The notes under the pieces were generated by a model. That model was not told the origin of the DNA and made no database searches. It worked only from the letters and a program-made list of their open reading frames with translations. Made by a program: the position numbers and the translations under genes. A stretch of 64,000 nt of DNA from Candidatus Avelusimicrobium cornigerorum (GTDB taxonomy: Bacteria; Elusimicrobiota; Elusimicrobia; Elusimicrobiales; Elusimicrobiaceae). The DNA lies in assembly GCA_002309715.1 (NCBI GenBank), contig DBXW01000007.1, positions 16,707-80,706 of the forward strand, written 5' to 3'. Positions 34,561-44,114 of this stretch are shown one piece after another. How positions within the stretch are numbered: the first letter of the stretch is position 1; each line of letters begins with the position of its first letter.

Positions 34561-37500
34561 CTAATTTCTTGTTGAAGCATTGGTTGGTGTATTAACGTTG
34601 GGAATAGCACTTTTCTTCTTTTGCTCTTCAGTACGTTGCGGAACCTTCGAACCATCATCACACTTTGCGTATTCTGAGTGAGGTTTTATGTAGTTACCCT
34701 CTTGACACAACCGACTGATATACTCTAACACATTAGTTCTACTCACAGTGTCAGTGCTATTATAGCCACAGTCCTCGTCTGAGAACAGATCCCGATACTC
34801 ATTTACGAACCGCATCCTAGACACATCATCTGTGGCCTCCGTACGCTCTCTTACAATCTTGTTACGCTTCAACTCGCGCAATGGCAGGCCAGCCCACGGG
34901 CCATTATTAATTTGGTCATCATACACTTTGGTAACTCCTCCGTGAACATACGATCCCCAGTGATAAATACTGCCGCACGGAAACCGTATATCTTTTCCTT
35001 CCCGTGACGAATTGCCATCTTTATCGATTCTGACATATTTCTGGTATGGGAAATAAACCATGTCATAGTCGATGAAGGCCAAGAACGCCCCGAACACGTT
35101 ATCAAACGGCACGTCGTTCGCGGGATAGGAGTGGCTCGGATGGGCCGTCGGGTCAGGAGACGCACGCCCAATAGTTCTGCCTAACAAGCAAACCACATTG
35201 GCGGGGACTTTCCCCTTGCCCGGGTCAATATTGATGGCATCTATCACGTGCGCAATCGAAAACTGTTCCGGTTCCGGTAATAATAACTTGGCGTTTTTGT
35301 TGTCTTTCTCAAACTTCTCTTTCGCCGCCTCCATGTAAGCTATTACTTCCGCGTTCGGCTGACGCACCAACAACAAGCTTGTGTTTGTCAATTTACAGCT
35401 TTGGCCCCACTCTAATTTATCTTGCTGCTGCGTCTTGTTCAGATTCTCCTGATCCGGACGGAAATCCAATTCATACGGATTTGTTCGGTGCGGAATAGTC
35501 TTTACGTCCGAGTGCAAGTAGAATGTCTTTTTCGGCAATGTTACAACTTCGTCGTTTTCCTTATCTCCACATTGGCCTATAAACCTAACTTGCCAATCAT
35601 TTTTGCCGCGACAAAATATTTCAACCTCACAGTCGTCCGAGAGTTTCCGCTTCTCCGGTTTGAAGTCTGCACAATCACAATCTTCTGTGATGATTTTTTC
35701 TTTTTCAATGATTTTTTCAACTTCAACAACTTCCTTGTCTTTTTCCTTGGAACAATCTTTATCATCCTTGTTCGCAACAGCGTGAACGAAATCCCAAGCG
35801 AGAAGACCGTTCTCTTGTCTATTACAAGTTACCTTGGACGAACAAACGCCATCTGCCTCAGGGTTACCCACTATTTGTGTGGAGCCTTCGTCGCATTCAC
35901 GCGTGACAGTGATCACGTTGGATCCGCGACTATCATATTCACACTCGGCAGTGCCGACGGCTCTTCCATTGCGGTAAACTGTCCACAAGAAATAACCCCA
36001 ACTATCTTTTTTTGTTCCTGCCGGGTTGTAGAAATAAAGACGCGTATTATCATTTCCGTCAGAAGGATTTACCGACATTTCGTGGCGTTTCGATCCTCCT
36101 TCACCACCTTCGCCATTCAAGTTCGCGAGCACTTTTACGCTGATGTTGTCTTTATCCTTGGAGAAAGAAGGATCCTTTTTCCCCATATACTTTTGTTTAA
36201 GTTTGACAATCGCTTGTCCTTGTTGGTTACCGCACATGATACGGACATGGCTGTCAAAGTAACATTTTTGACCCATCACGTAATCTTCGCCTTCCGTGCG
36301 ATATTTACGTTTATCTACGTCCAAGCGTTTTTTGTCTTTGCCTTTACCTTCATTTTTTGCGGCGTCTTTTTCTGACCGCTTGGCTTGTTTTGCCGCCTTA
36401 TCTTCACGTTTTGTTTTATCTTCGTGCTCGGTAAAGTATTTATTGTTCTCATACACACCGGCCGTATATGCACCTGCCGCCGCTTCCGTACCTTTATGTC
36501 TGATATAGGCATTATAGAAACGGTCATACGTCATCGGCAGATCTACTTGGTTAGAGCGGAAACCTAATTTATCTTTCGAGATAAACGCTTCCACAAACAT
36601 AAACTCTAACGACTGATATGCTTTTACCGCTTCTTCATTATCCCCGAGTCGTTGGCGCAACATATCCAACACAGCCGAGTGGAAAGCTTTCGGCTCTAAC
36701 GTGTCGCTGTTGGCTAAGTAGATTACGCAGGCATCGGCTTCCGATTCCTGGTCCAATTCATGTACGCTGGGCGACATGTGGTGCTCTTTATATTCGCTAG
36801 TGTGCGAATACTTTTCGGATCTTGTTTCGTTCGCATCTCCCAGTCCAGAATAGTTAACAGCGCCGCCACCCACATTGTGACTCGCGTTCACTCTTGTACG
36901 GTCGCTATCCGGCGAACACAAATATCCTACCGGGGACCCTGGCAACTTCATATTCTCCGGTAAATAGTTGCGCGCTACTACATATACATATTTGTTCCAT
37001 TTGCGCGCGGCACCTTCCGGATTGACGCGGTAATGTTCGTTGACCATGTTTTGGCAGTCGGAAACTTCTGCCGCCAAACCAGCACCGGCACCTTTTATTT
37101 TACCGCCTAAGCATTTTTTGCGGGCTTGCCATCCGTTAATACGTTCACCGCCGCTTCTTTTATCAACCCAACCATCCGGGCAGGCATCTTTACCTACTAA
37201 TGTCTGGTAATTCTTACAACCTTCTTTACTAAAATCCAAACCCGTTTGTTGTTTAATAACAGCTCCAATGCTATCCTTCTCTTTTCCGCAGCACATTACT
37301 TTATTGCTGCCACTGCCACCGCCGGAGCCTAAGAAGTTATCAATATCGCCGCCGGAATCACCTACCGCCAAGCAGTTAAACAAACCTGCTAACCAGTTTT
37401 GCACGAGTCCGGTAGCCCAGTTGATCCAACCCCATTTATAGTTGAATTTGGCTTCCCATTCCATTTGGGAGCGGCGTTTCATCATATCCCACCACCACGG

Positions 37501-38439
37501 TTCTTTGCCGTTGTAGGTGAAATTGCGTGCCAAATTGCCTAAACCGCCGCCGGGACCGCCGTAATCACCGGAACTTAAACCGCCGATACGGCCCGGTTCT
37601 ACCGGTCTCATTTGGGCGTCCATCAACGCTTGCATCGCGCTAGATTTAGACATAGCATCTTTAGAACGTCTGGCTTCGGCCGCTGCACCTTGTCCGAACG
37701 CCACGCGGGAAGGTTTCCCCGCCGCTTGTAACGGTTGCAAAGACACCGGCTTGGTGCTGTTTCTCATACCGGGGCCGCGTACTTTGCTGGCCGCCGTTTT
37801 CATGCTACCGCCCCAGGGCGAAATACCTTTACCGCCGCTGCGGCCGGTAAGGCCGTCTCTGCGCAACGAGTTAATTTTCGTTGCGGCACGGCGGAAAGCC
37901 GCACGCGTTTGCGGAGCGGCATCTTTGCGGTATTTATAAATGTTGGTATTGTTGACTTCTTCTTCCGTCGCATTACGAGAATAGGCAGAAGACGTATCGG
38001 CCAAACCGCTGCGATAAATATCCCCCAGCGATTCATCCGTACCTTCTTCTTCTTCGCCTTTCTTGCCGAAGCCTACAATCAAATCCAAAGAATCACGGCC
38101 GGCTAATTGAGCGATTTGCCCATCCGGGTCGCCCGTAAAGTCAAAACCGGAACGATCCGGGTTGACCATAGCATCCTCGTAACCGGGGGTGATCATGGAA
38201 GGTTCTTCCGTTACCTGTCCGCTGTACTTATACAAGAACGGTAACAAAAGAAGCGCCACCAAAGCCGCGATAAAGAACGGCGCATCCCGTTTGGTACGCT
38301 CAAAAAGCGTCTGACGGGGTTTGCCGTCGCTCCCGATTTTGGAGGAAATACGGTTAGCAAAAGATTTAGAAGAGGTTTGTTTACCGCTTTTAATCTTATC
38401 GCTAAAGGTAAAACTATCCTTCTTTTTTTCCTCTGGCAT
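34561..38439 (-). CDS. Large membrane-anchored Cys-rich protein with M48-like pseudopeptidase region
   Basis: A 1292-residue protein I do not recognise as a whole. It has a basic cytoplasmic N-terminus (1-52), one membrane segment (about 54-72) and a Gly/Ser/Arg-rich linker to about 305. A Trp-rich segment (PWWWDMMKRR, WGWINWATG) follows. Residues about 455-600 resemble the M48 metallopeptidase fold (RVNASHNVGGGAVNYSGLG at 516-534, HELDQESEADACV at 560-572) but lack HExxH. A charged Lys/Asp/Glu region and a C-terminal Cys-rich half (about 700-1290) complete it. It is a single-gene unit with its own promoter (38612-38639), an AGGAGG site and a terminator. It is the last of the large anchored proteins downstream of the Tad genes. 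Confidence 0.8.
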   Translation of the reverse strand: MPEEKKKDSFTFSDKIKSGKQTSSKSFANRISSKIGSDGKPRQTLFERTKRDAPFFIAALVALLLLPFLYKYSGQVTEEPSMITPGYEDAMVNPDRSGFDFTGDPDGQIAQLAGRDSLDLIVGFGKKGEEEEGTDESLGDIYRSGLADTSSAYSRNATEEEVNNTNIYKYRKDAAPQTRAAFRRAATKINSLRRDGLTGRSGGKGISPWGGSMKTAASKVRGPGMRNSTKPVSLQPLQAAGKPSRVAFGQGAAAEARRSKDAMSKSSAMQALMDAQMRPVEPGRIGGLSSGDYGGPGGGLGNLARNFTYNGKEPWWWDMMKRRSQMEWEAKFNYKWGWINWATGLVQNWLAGLFNCLAVGDSGGDIDNFLGSGGGSGSNKVMCCGKEKDSIGAVIKQQTGLDFSKEGCKNYQTLVGKDACPDGWVDKRSGGERINGWQARKKCLGGKIKGAGAGLAAEVSDCQNMVNEHYRVNPEGAARKWNKYVYVVARNYLPENMKLPGSPVGYLCSPDSDRTRVNASHNVGGGAVNYSGLGDANETRSEKYSHTSEYKEHHMSPSVHELDQESEADACVIYLANSDTLEPKAFHSAVLDMLRQRLGDNEEAVKAYQSLEFMFVEAFISKDKLGFRSNQVDLPMTYDRFYNAYIRHKGTEAAAGAYTAGVYENNKYFTEHEDKTKREDKAAKQAKRSEKDAAKNEGKGKDKKRLDVDKRKYRTEGEDYVMGQKCYFDSHVRIMCGNQQGQAIVKLKQKYMGKKDPSFSKDKDNISVKVLANLNGEGGEGGSKRHEMSVNPSDGNDNTRLYFYNPAGTKKDSWGYFLWTVYRNGRAVGTAECEYDSRGSNVITVTRECDEGSTQIVGNPEADGVCSSKVTCNRQENGLLAWDFVHAVANKDDKDCSKEKDKEVVEVEKIIEKEKIITEDCDCADFKPEKRKLSDDCEVEIFCRGKNDWQVRFIGQCGDKENDEVVTLPKKTFYLHSDVKTIPHRTNPYELDFRPDQENLNKTQQQDKLEWGQSCKLTNTSLLLVRQPNAEVIAYMEAAKEKFEKDNKNAKLLLPEPEQFSIAHVIDAINIDPGKGKVPANVVCLLGRTIGRASPDPTAHPSHSYPANDVPFDNVFGAFLAFIDYDMVYFPYQKYVRIDKDGNSSREGKDIRFPCGSIYHWGSYVHGGVTKVYDDQINNGPWAGLPLRELKRNKIVRERTEATDDVSRMRFVNEYRDLFSDEDCGYNSTDTVSRTNVLEYISRLCQEGNYIKPHSEYAKCDDGSKVPQRTEEQKKKSAIPNVNTPTNASTRN

Positions 38440-38611
38440 AAATGCCTCCTGTTAAAATAAAAACTTCGTACTTGGGGTTTCCCCCGAGGAAATATAAACT
38501 TTACGATTATTTATACTTCCCGTTTTACTACTACTTCCATAATAAAAAGTTCGTTGTTCAGAGATGGACCCCCACTCTGTAACAACTTACCCTATAGTAC
38601 TTCCTACTAAT

Positions 38612-38639
38612 ATTATAATGATTTTTCCCAAAATGTCAA
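38612..38639 (-). promoter_or_regulatory. Promoter of the 1292-residue protein gene
   Basis: On the minus strand TTGACA (38634-38639), 16-nt spacer and perfect TATAAT (38612-38617). A leader of about 165 nt separates it from the ATG at 38439. The rest of the 294-nt gap holds no other clear element. Confidence 0.78.
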
Positions 38640-38733
38640 GGGGTATTTTAGGGCAAGTTGTTTTTTACTATTTTTACTGTTTTTAAATGTTTTTAAACTC
38701 CTATAGTTTCCGGCCGGGGCAAACTCCGACGGG

Positions 38734-40491
38734 CTAATCGCCGGCGTTGGGATCCACCCACAAACTGTTACCCCAATCGGCACCGGGGAAATAGTCCCCC
38801 CCAAAATGGCCCTGATCATCAAAAAATGTATTTCGGACCACATTTCCCAAATCGCCGGAATTAAATGTTATATTCGGGTAGGCCGGATCGGCAAAATTGT
38901 TTGACGAAGAAAGCCGGCTGGCATTTCCCCGGCAAGCGAGAATATCCTCGGGGGTTGCGTCGGCCCCTAAATTATTACATTTTTCCATTTCCGCGTTGCA
39001 ATACGCATCAAACGCGGCCGAATAGGCCGTTAACTGCACGGCTTGACATTTATTTTCCACATCAATTTGTATTTCTTTACATTCGTCTTTGACTTGTTGA
39101 AAAGAATGGCTGACTTGGTAGCAGGTGTTTGCCAACGCTTGCAATGTATTATTAAACGAACTATTGGCTCTGTCGCCGCACGTACTTGGGAAGGAGCCCG
39201 CCAGTGCCTGTATCCGCGGCAAAGCCTCTTGTTCCAAATCGGGCGCATCAGCCGAGCCGTTTTTAATAGCATTGCGGCATTTTTCGTCTAACTCCATAAA
39301 TTTTTTGACACTTTCCACATCGGCCACGACATCATCTGAACTAATGGCCACGCCGGAAAATCCGCTTGCCGAAAACACACTGCGCGGCATATCGGCCCCG
39401 TCCCACCCGGCAGAAGCCAGCGTTTTTTTAAGCACCGGCTGTGGCGTACGGCGGGCGGCGCGCCCGGTCAACCACGCATAATACATATCGCGTTTAGCGC
39501 GGGTATCACCTAATTTTTTTGTATCGCCAAATTGCGCACGCACGGAGTTGGTGGCATTGAGTGATTTTTGTACTTCGTCTAAATTGGCTTCTTCGCGCAC
39601 GCCTTTATCCACCAACCGGTCCAACCAATCTTGCGCGGATGCTCCGGCCACCGGCTTATTATTTAGTTTTTTCAACATATTGACCGAGTTGTATGCATCT
39701 TGTTTTCCGCGCTGTACGGCGGAAGAATCGGCACCGAAAAACACTTCGGAATTTTGGGTATTATTGGCTTGCGTATCGGCGGAGAAGGCATTTTCTTTCA
39801 GCACGACACCCGGTTTATTTACCGCGTCTTCTTCTCCGGGAGCGGCATTATAAGAGCCGGCCAAATCATCCCCTTGTTTTCCGCGGCGCGCCAAAGCGGC
39901 GTTTACGGAACGCACGTTAATGAGTTTGCTTTTAGACGCATCTGCGGATAACGACTCAAAACCGCCGGAATTAAAAACAGAAAATTCGTTTCCTTCGGCG
40001 GCGAGTGCGCGTTGGCGGCGGTCTTCATCTTTCCAAGAAAAAAGTGCTTTTAAGAAGGACAAGCGGTTTGCTTCGTCGGGTGAAAAGCCCATCGCATACG
40101 CCAAATTACGTAAAAACGGAATTTTGCCCACGGGCACCATCGTACCCACTCCCCACAGACACAAGATCACCGCCACCAAACTCCACAACCGGTTAGAGCG
40201 GTACCACGGGCGCGCTACCGGGCGCGCAGGCGCGGGCGGAACACCGGGTGTAGGCGGAACACCGGGCGCGATAGCGGCAGGTTTATCTGTTTTTTCGGCA
40301 GTTTTTTCTTTTGGTTTTTGGGGAGCCTTGCGTATCACGCGGGCAGATAACGGTTGCGGCGTGCTATCGGGCAAATCTATGAGCGGTTTTTTTGGCGGCA
40401 CTGTTTCAACAGGCGTTTGCGGGGAAGGCAAGTCGTCTAACCCGGGCATACGCGGCTCTTGCGGATCTGTTGGTTGTGATGTGTTTGCCAT
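38734..40491 (-). CDS. Membrane-anchored protein with Pro-rich cytoplasmic head and Cys-rich exodomain
   Basis: A 585-residue protein of unknown family. A Pro/Lys/Thr-rich cytoplasmic N-terminus (1-97, with GVPPTPGVPPAPARP) precedes a single membrane segment at about 101-119. The long exported region is first helical and charged. It then has eight Cys spread over about 130 residues near the C-terminus (KCRN, STCGD, NTCYQ, DECKE, NKCQ, YCNA, KCNN, ACRG), probably four disulfides. I chose the ATG at 40491; a GTG at 40503 is also possible. It is separated from its upstream neighbour by a terminator. The Pro-rich head looks like a TonB- or TolA-type cytoplasmic/periplasmic tether, but orientation is inferred only. 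Confidence 0.78.
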   Translation of the reverse strand: MANTSQPTDPQEPRMPGLDDLPSPQTPVETVPPKKPLIDLPDSTPQPLSARVIRKAPQKPKEKTAEKTDKPAAIAPGVPPTPGVPPAPARPVARPWYRSNRLWSLVAVILCLWGVGTMVPVGKIPFLRNLAYAMGFSPDEANRLSFLKALFSWKDEDRRQRALAAEGNEFSVFNSGGFESLSADASKSKLINVRSVNAALARRGKQGDDLAGSYNAAPGEEDAVNKPGVVLKENAFSADTQANNTQNSEVFFGADSSAVQRGKQDAYNSVNMLKKLNNKPVAGASAQDWLDRLVDKGVREEANLDEVQKSLNATNSVRAQFGDTKKLGDTRAKRDMYYAWLTGRAARRTPQPVLKKTLASAGWDGADMPRSVFSASGFSGVAISSDDVVADVESVKKFMELDEKCRNAIKNGSADAPDLEQEALPRIQALAGSFPSTCGDRANSSFNNTLQALANTCYQVSHSFQQVKDECKEIQIDVENKCQAVQLTAYSAAFDAYCNAEMEKCNNLGADATPEDILACRGNASRLSSSNNFADPAYPNITFNSGDLGNVVRNTFFDDQGHFGGDYFPGADWGNSLWVDPNAGD

Positions 40492-40532
40492 AATTTTACT
40501 CACTGGGAAAATTCAAATCGTTTCTAATTTAA

Positions 40533-40566
40533 CAACAAAACGGGAGAAGGCTTTCGCCTTCTCCCG
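40533..40566 (-). terminator. Intrinsic terminator after the Gly/Ser/Tyr-rich paralogue
   Basis: A perfect 11-bp stem (CGGGAGAAGGC/GCCTTCTCCCG, loop GAAA on the minus strand) is followed by TTTTGTTGTT. It ends the four-gene unit that starts at 45752. Confidence 0.9.
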
Positions 40567-40580
40567 CCATAAATACAACC

Positions 40581-42158
40581 TTAAGCCATATTATCCGTAC
40601 CGCCGGAACCGTTGTCGTCTATCTTTCCGCCGCCAAGTTTCCGTTTACTTTCTTCATCCAGTACCTTGGACATTTTGTCATCCATAGCGGTTGTTACCAT
40701 TTCTTTAACTTTGTTCTTAACAATAGCGCCTGTTCCGGCTAACAGTTTCCTGGCCACACCGTCGCCTTTACCAAAACGCAATTTGCCGGCAATTTCTTTG
40801 ACTTTAGAGGCAATAGACTCGCCTTTAAAGAACGCTACCCACGCTGCGGCAATAGCAGCGCCACCCATCATTACCATAGCAAATGAGAAGCCGTTAAATT
40901 TGTGCGGTGAGTAGTCGCGCCAATACGCGGCCGACTTCCAAATTAAGGTCGCCCACGCGGCTGATAACCCAACCGCCGCGGCTATAGCCCCCGCAAGAGC
41001 CAATGCACCCTTTATGCCGCCTGAATTACTGGCGTGTTTAAGGCCCACAATCGCGGCTAAAAGCGCCGGAGTAAGGGCCAGCAATTTCTTCATCAAATCA
41101 TAAATTTCTTGTGCTTTTTTATTACGTTCTTGTTCTTTATTACCGGTATCTTGGGCCCAACCTTCCAAATTACGAAACGCCACTTCGGATTTATCAAAGT
41201 CCGACGAAGATCCGCCGCCGGTATTAGCCGCATCGTCAAAACCCATACCGCCGGAAAGATTAGAACTGGCCAAGAACACCCCGGCCCCCGCGTTGGCGGA
41301 ATTGTCGGCGTTGGCGGCAATTTTGCTGGAGTGTTTAGCCATTTGTCTAAGTTCATCTCCTTCGCCTTTGCCGTTTTTGCCTTTGCCGATAGTAGAGCCG
41401 CGGGCGCTCTTAAAGCCCGCACTTTTACCCTTTTGGGAACCTTTGAGCATAGAAAGAGGATCGGTACCGTCTTTCATTTTACCCGAAAATTCATAATTGC
41501 TCGAGCCGTTAGCACCGCCGTAGTTGGTGCCGCCGTACGACGAGCCGCTATACCCACCGCCCGAAGCACGCGCGATAGAGGCCGTTTGGAGACCGTTGCC
41601 GTCGCCATAACCGCCGCCGTAATCACTGCCGTAACTGCCGCGGGAACCGTACTTACCGCCGCGGGAGCCGCCTTTGCGGGCGGAAGAACCGCTCTCTCCG
41701 TAAGCACTATCCCCATACGAGCCGGAAGAACCATAGGAACCGCTACCGTTGTAGCCGTTTTCTATGATTTCGGTTTTGTTGGCCACCATACCTAACCCTT
41801 GGTCGCCCCCACCGAAACCGGCATTTAACGTACCGGTCAAATCGTCATTAGCACCGGCGCCGAATTTAGCATTACCCGCCTTTTTGGCATCCATAGCACG
41901 GCGGTCTGCTTCGTTGGCTACTTGCAGGTATTTCCCGCCGACGTTGGCAATTTGGATACTGCTTGCCCGGGCGTCGTCAGTTCCGGCGGAAATAGCCGTA
42001 ATGGAGCGCATTTGCTCGGCAATGTGGGCTTTTTCCGCATCGTAAGACTTACTGGCCCCGTAAATAAGCAGTGCGCCTGCGCCGACCACCGCCGCCATTT
42101 GCGGGACACCGAACGTCAGTTTACCTGACTTGTTTTTCAAGAGATGAAATAAGTTCAT
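40581..42158 (-). CDS. Gly/Ser/Tyr-rich polytopic membrane protein (paralogue A)
   Basis: A 525-residue protein of unknown family. It has a short N-terminus with one membrane segment (about 18-36), then a helical region and a low-complexity Gly/Ser/Tyr stretch (about 135-222). A conserved-looking block follows (KIAANADNSANAG at 279-291, VFLAS at 294-298, SGGM at 302-305), then an amphipathic helix, three closely spaced membrane segments (about 357-373, 384-408, 422-444) and a Lys-rich tail. The 279-305 block recurs with identical spacing in the neighbour at 42439-44097. It has an AAGGAGA site and is the last gene of a four-gene unit. The layout is loosely like VirB6/TrbL-type channel proteins, which is a resemblance in shape only. 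Confidence 0.78.
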   Translation of the reverse strand: MNLFHLLKNKSGKLTFGVPQMAAVVGAGALLIYGASKSYDAEKAHIAEQMRSITAISAGTDDARASSIQIANVGGKYLQVANEADRRAMDAKKAGNAKFGAGANDDLTGTLNAGFGGGDQGLGMVANKTEIIENGYNGSGSYGSSGSYGDSAYGESGSSARKGGSRGGKYGSRGSYGSDYGGGYGDGNGLQTASIARASGGGYSGSSYGGTNYGGANGSSNYEFSGKMKDGTDPLSMLKGSQKGKSAGFKSARGSTIGKGKNGKGEGDELRQMAKHSSKIAANADNSANAGAGVFLASSNLSGGMGFDDAANTGGGSSSDFDKSEVAFRNLEGWAQDTGNKEQERNKKAQEIYDLMKKLLALTPALLAAIVGLKHASNSGGIKGALALAGAIAAAVGLSAAWATLIWKSAAYWRDYSPHKFNGFSFAMVMMGGAAIAAAWVAFFKGESIASKVKEIAGKLRFGKGDGVARKLLAGTGAIVKNKVKEMVTTAMDDKMSKVLDEESKRKLGGGKIDDNGSGGTDNMA

Positions 42159-42171
42159 AATGATGTCTCCT

Positions 42172-42426
42172 TTACTTTTTTATCCCGTCAACGGCGTTTT
42201 TTACCTCACTGCGCCCTTGTTGTTGCTGTTGTCTAAAGCGCTGTTGGTAGGCCGCCTTGCGCAAATTGCGCGCGTCTTGGCGGGCCAGTTCTTCCTGCCG
42301 TTGGGCTACTGCCCGTTGGTAGTCTTTAGGCATTACAAAATACGTGTAATACCCCCAAACTACAAACACACATACCAGTGCAATTAAAATAATTCTACCA
42401 ATGAGTACTTTCTTTTTAAAATCCAT
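42172..42426 (-). CDS. Small single-pass membrane protein with Gln/Arg-rich coiled tail
   Basis: An 84-residue protein with one membrane segment (about 8-27) and a highly charged helix rich in Gln and Arg (ending in QQQQQGRSEVKNA). No family is recognised. It lies between the two paralogous membrane proteins, 13 nt from one and 12 nt from the other, with an AAGGAT-type site, so it is almost certainly part of the same unit. Its size and position suit a small accessory or chaperone subunit of the complex formed by its neighbours; this is inference. Confidence 0.75.
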   Translation of the reverse strand: MDFKKKVLIGRIILIALVCVFVVWGYYTYFVMPKDYQRAVAQRQEELARQDARNLRKAAYQQRFRQQQQQGRSEVKNAVDGIKK

Positions 42427-42438
42427 AACTTTTTATCC

Positions 42439-44097
42439 TTACGATTTAGGAGTATCGTCGGAGCCTAGATCAAGTTGGCCGCCATCTCCACCCGTATTTC
42501 CGGAATCGAAACCCACATCTCCGACATTATCAGTAGCACTAGTAGCAGCGGTGGCACCAAGGGAACCTAAAGCGGCCAAACCTCCTGCTATACCGATTCC
42601 TGTCAAAATCGGGTGCACCGCACTATTAACATAAGTCACTACCCCTTCCCCTACCGCCGGGATCCAGCAAATGCCCAAAGCAGCGGTCAAGATACCGCTA
42701 ATAACGTATGTTGTTGTGGACAAGGGATTGCCACCCCAATGCTGTTGATATTTTGCCGCCTCTGCTATTAAGAAACCTATGGCAATTAATGCCCCTACGC
42801 AGATAACCGCGGCCGCCGCCAGCATAATCGCGCCAGCAATAGCACCATAGACAGAACTTAAAGCCAAATAACCGGCCCCAATCAGAAGTGCCAATGGAAG
42901 GAGTAACGCCGCAATAATTGTAGTAGTCCAAAACAACATTTTGGACAATTTTTCGCGCTCTTTATACCGCTGTGTCAAATCTTCCACTACACCGTCTTCT
43001 TCGCCGCTACCATACATCCAGTCGTTGGCAAGACCAATAGCCGCATTAGTAGCAGATGAAAAATCTTTAGAGCCTTGGCTTTGCCCGGTGGTTACGCTTT
43101 CTCCGGTAATCATCATACCGCCGGAAATTTGCTCCCCGGCCAAGAAAGGTAACGAGCCCGCGTTAGCCGCACGCGTGTTTATTGCGGCTATTTTGTTAGA
43201 CATTTTCTCCATACTTGCTAACGAATCTTTTTCTTTGAACCTTTGAGCGGCCCCAATAGAGGAAAATTTGCCTTTGGCACCCAGGGCCAAGTCGGCATTT
43301 TTAAACTTACTGCCTTCCCCTAATGCACCTAAAGCCTGTTGACCGATTTGGTTTTTATCTACGTTTTTGCCGCTATTTTGTACCCCAAAGGACATCCCTT
43401 CAAATCCGGTACCGCCGGCAGACATACCCGAACCGCCACCAAAGCCGGCACCGCCGAAACCGGAGCCGCCAAAAGGAGAACCGCCACCCATACTGGCACG
43501 GGATGCCGCGGATGCTTTTTCCAACGTGCCGCCTTTGCCTTTTTTACCTTTAGCGGCCGCTTCCGTAGCGGAAGATACCGCCCCTTGAATGTTGGCTAAA
43601 GACGCTCCTAACCCACTAGCCATACCCCCGGCACCTAATAAATTCTCGGCACCGGCTTCGTTAGCACCCATGCCTAAACCTTCTACTGCGCCGTTATTTT
43701 GGTAGGCCTGTTCACGCGCGGAAGACGCGGCAACATCTTGGGCGATGCGTTCGTCTTGGTCTTGCAGATATTCCATTTGCGCCGTGTTTAAGGCTTGGCG
43801 GTCAAGCACCCCCAAGTTCTTGGCAGAAATGTTTTTGTAAGAACCGCCCTTGCCATCAGCCCCGGCACCATAATTGGCACCACCGTACGCGCCGGTGTTC
43901 GCCCCGGCTACGTAAACCACTTCGCCGGAATTGTTATATTGGTTAAGGCTGAAGGCGTTATCGCTGGGTTCCGGGGAACTTAAAAACGAAATCGCCCCAA
44001 AGCCCGCTACGCCGATAACGGCCGCGCCGCCGATCATTTGACCGACGGAAAGCGCTATTTTGCCGCTACGACTTAACAACTTCTTTAAGATATTCAT
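42439..44097 (-). CDS. Gly-rich polytopic membrane protein (paralogue B)
   Basis: A 552-residue relative of the protein at 40581-42158. It has the same order: short basic start with SGKxxxSVxQM, membrane segment (about 17-39), helical part, Gly/Phe/Ser-rich low-complexity stretch (about 203-235), the block KIAAINTRAANAG at 302-314 with SGGM at 325-328, and a cluster of membrane segments (about 387-513). The start codon to block distances differ only in the linker. It carries five or six C-terminal membrane segments against three in the paralogue. A GGGAGG site precedes the ATG. The unknown function is presumably shared with paralogue A. Confidence 0.78.
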   Translation of the reverse strand: MNILKKLLSRSGKIALSVGQMIGGAAVIGVAGFGAISFLSSPEPSDNAFSLNQYNNSGEVVYVAGANTGAYGGANYGAGADGKGGSYKNISAKNLGVLDRQALNTAQMEYLQDQDERIAQDVAASSAREQAYQNNGAVEGLGMGANEAGAENLLGAGGMASGLGASLANIQGAVSSATEAAAKGKKGKGGTLEKASAASRASMGGGSPFGGSGFGGAGFGGGSGMSAGGTGFEGMSFGVQNSGKNVDKNQIGQQALGALGEGSKFKNADLALGAKGKFSSIGAAQRFKEKDSLASMEKMSNKIAAINTRAANAGSLPFLAGEQISGGMMITGESVTTGQSQGSKDFSSATNAAIGLANDWMYGSGEEDGVVEDLTQRYKEREKLSKMLFWTTTIIAALLLPLALLIGAGYLALSSVYGAIAGAIMLAAAAVICVGALIAIGFLIAEAAKYQQHWGGNPLSTTTYVISGILTAALGICWIPAVGEGVVTYVNSAVHPILTGIGIAGGLAALGSLGATAATSATDNVGDVGFDSGNTGGDGGQLDLGSDDTPKS

Positions 44098-44114
44098 AAG
44101 GCCTCCCTTAAAAA

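Noticed and set aside
35422..36375. 317-residue plus-strand open frame inside the 1292-residue protein gene
   Set aside because: It is antisense to a gene with promoter, ribosome site and terminator, has a Phe/Ile-rich composition typical of the opposite strand of Lys/Glu codons, and has no ribosome site.
39920..40687. 255-residue plus-strand frame across two minus-strand genes
   Set aside because: It spans the terminator and the ends of two well-supported genes, and has no family signal.
41109..41795. 228-residue plus-strand frame opposite paralogue A
   Set aside because: Its Ala/Thr/Arg-rich low complexity mirrors the Gly/Ser/Tyr codons on the other strand.
40581..44097. VirB6/TrbL-type conjugation channel
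   Set aside because: The layout of a linker and clustered membrane segments is similar in outline, but no other VirB/Tra gene, relaxase or coupling protein is present.
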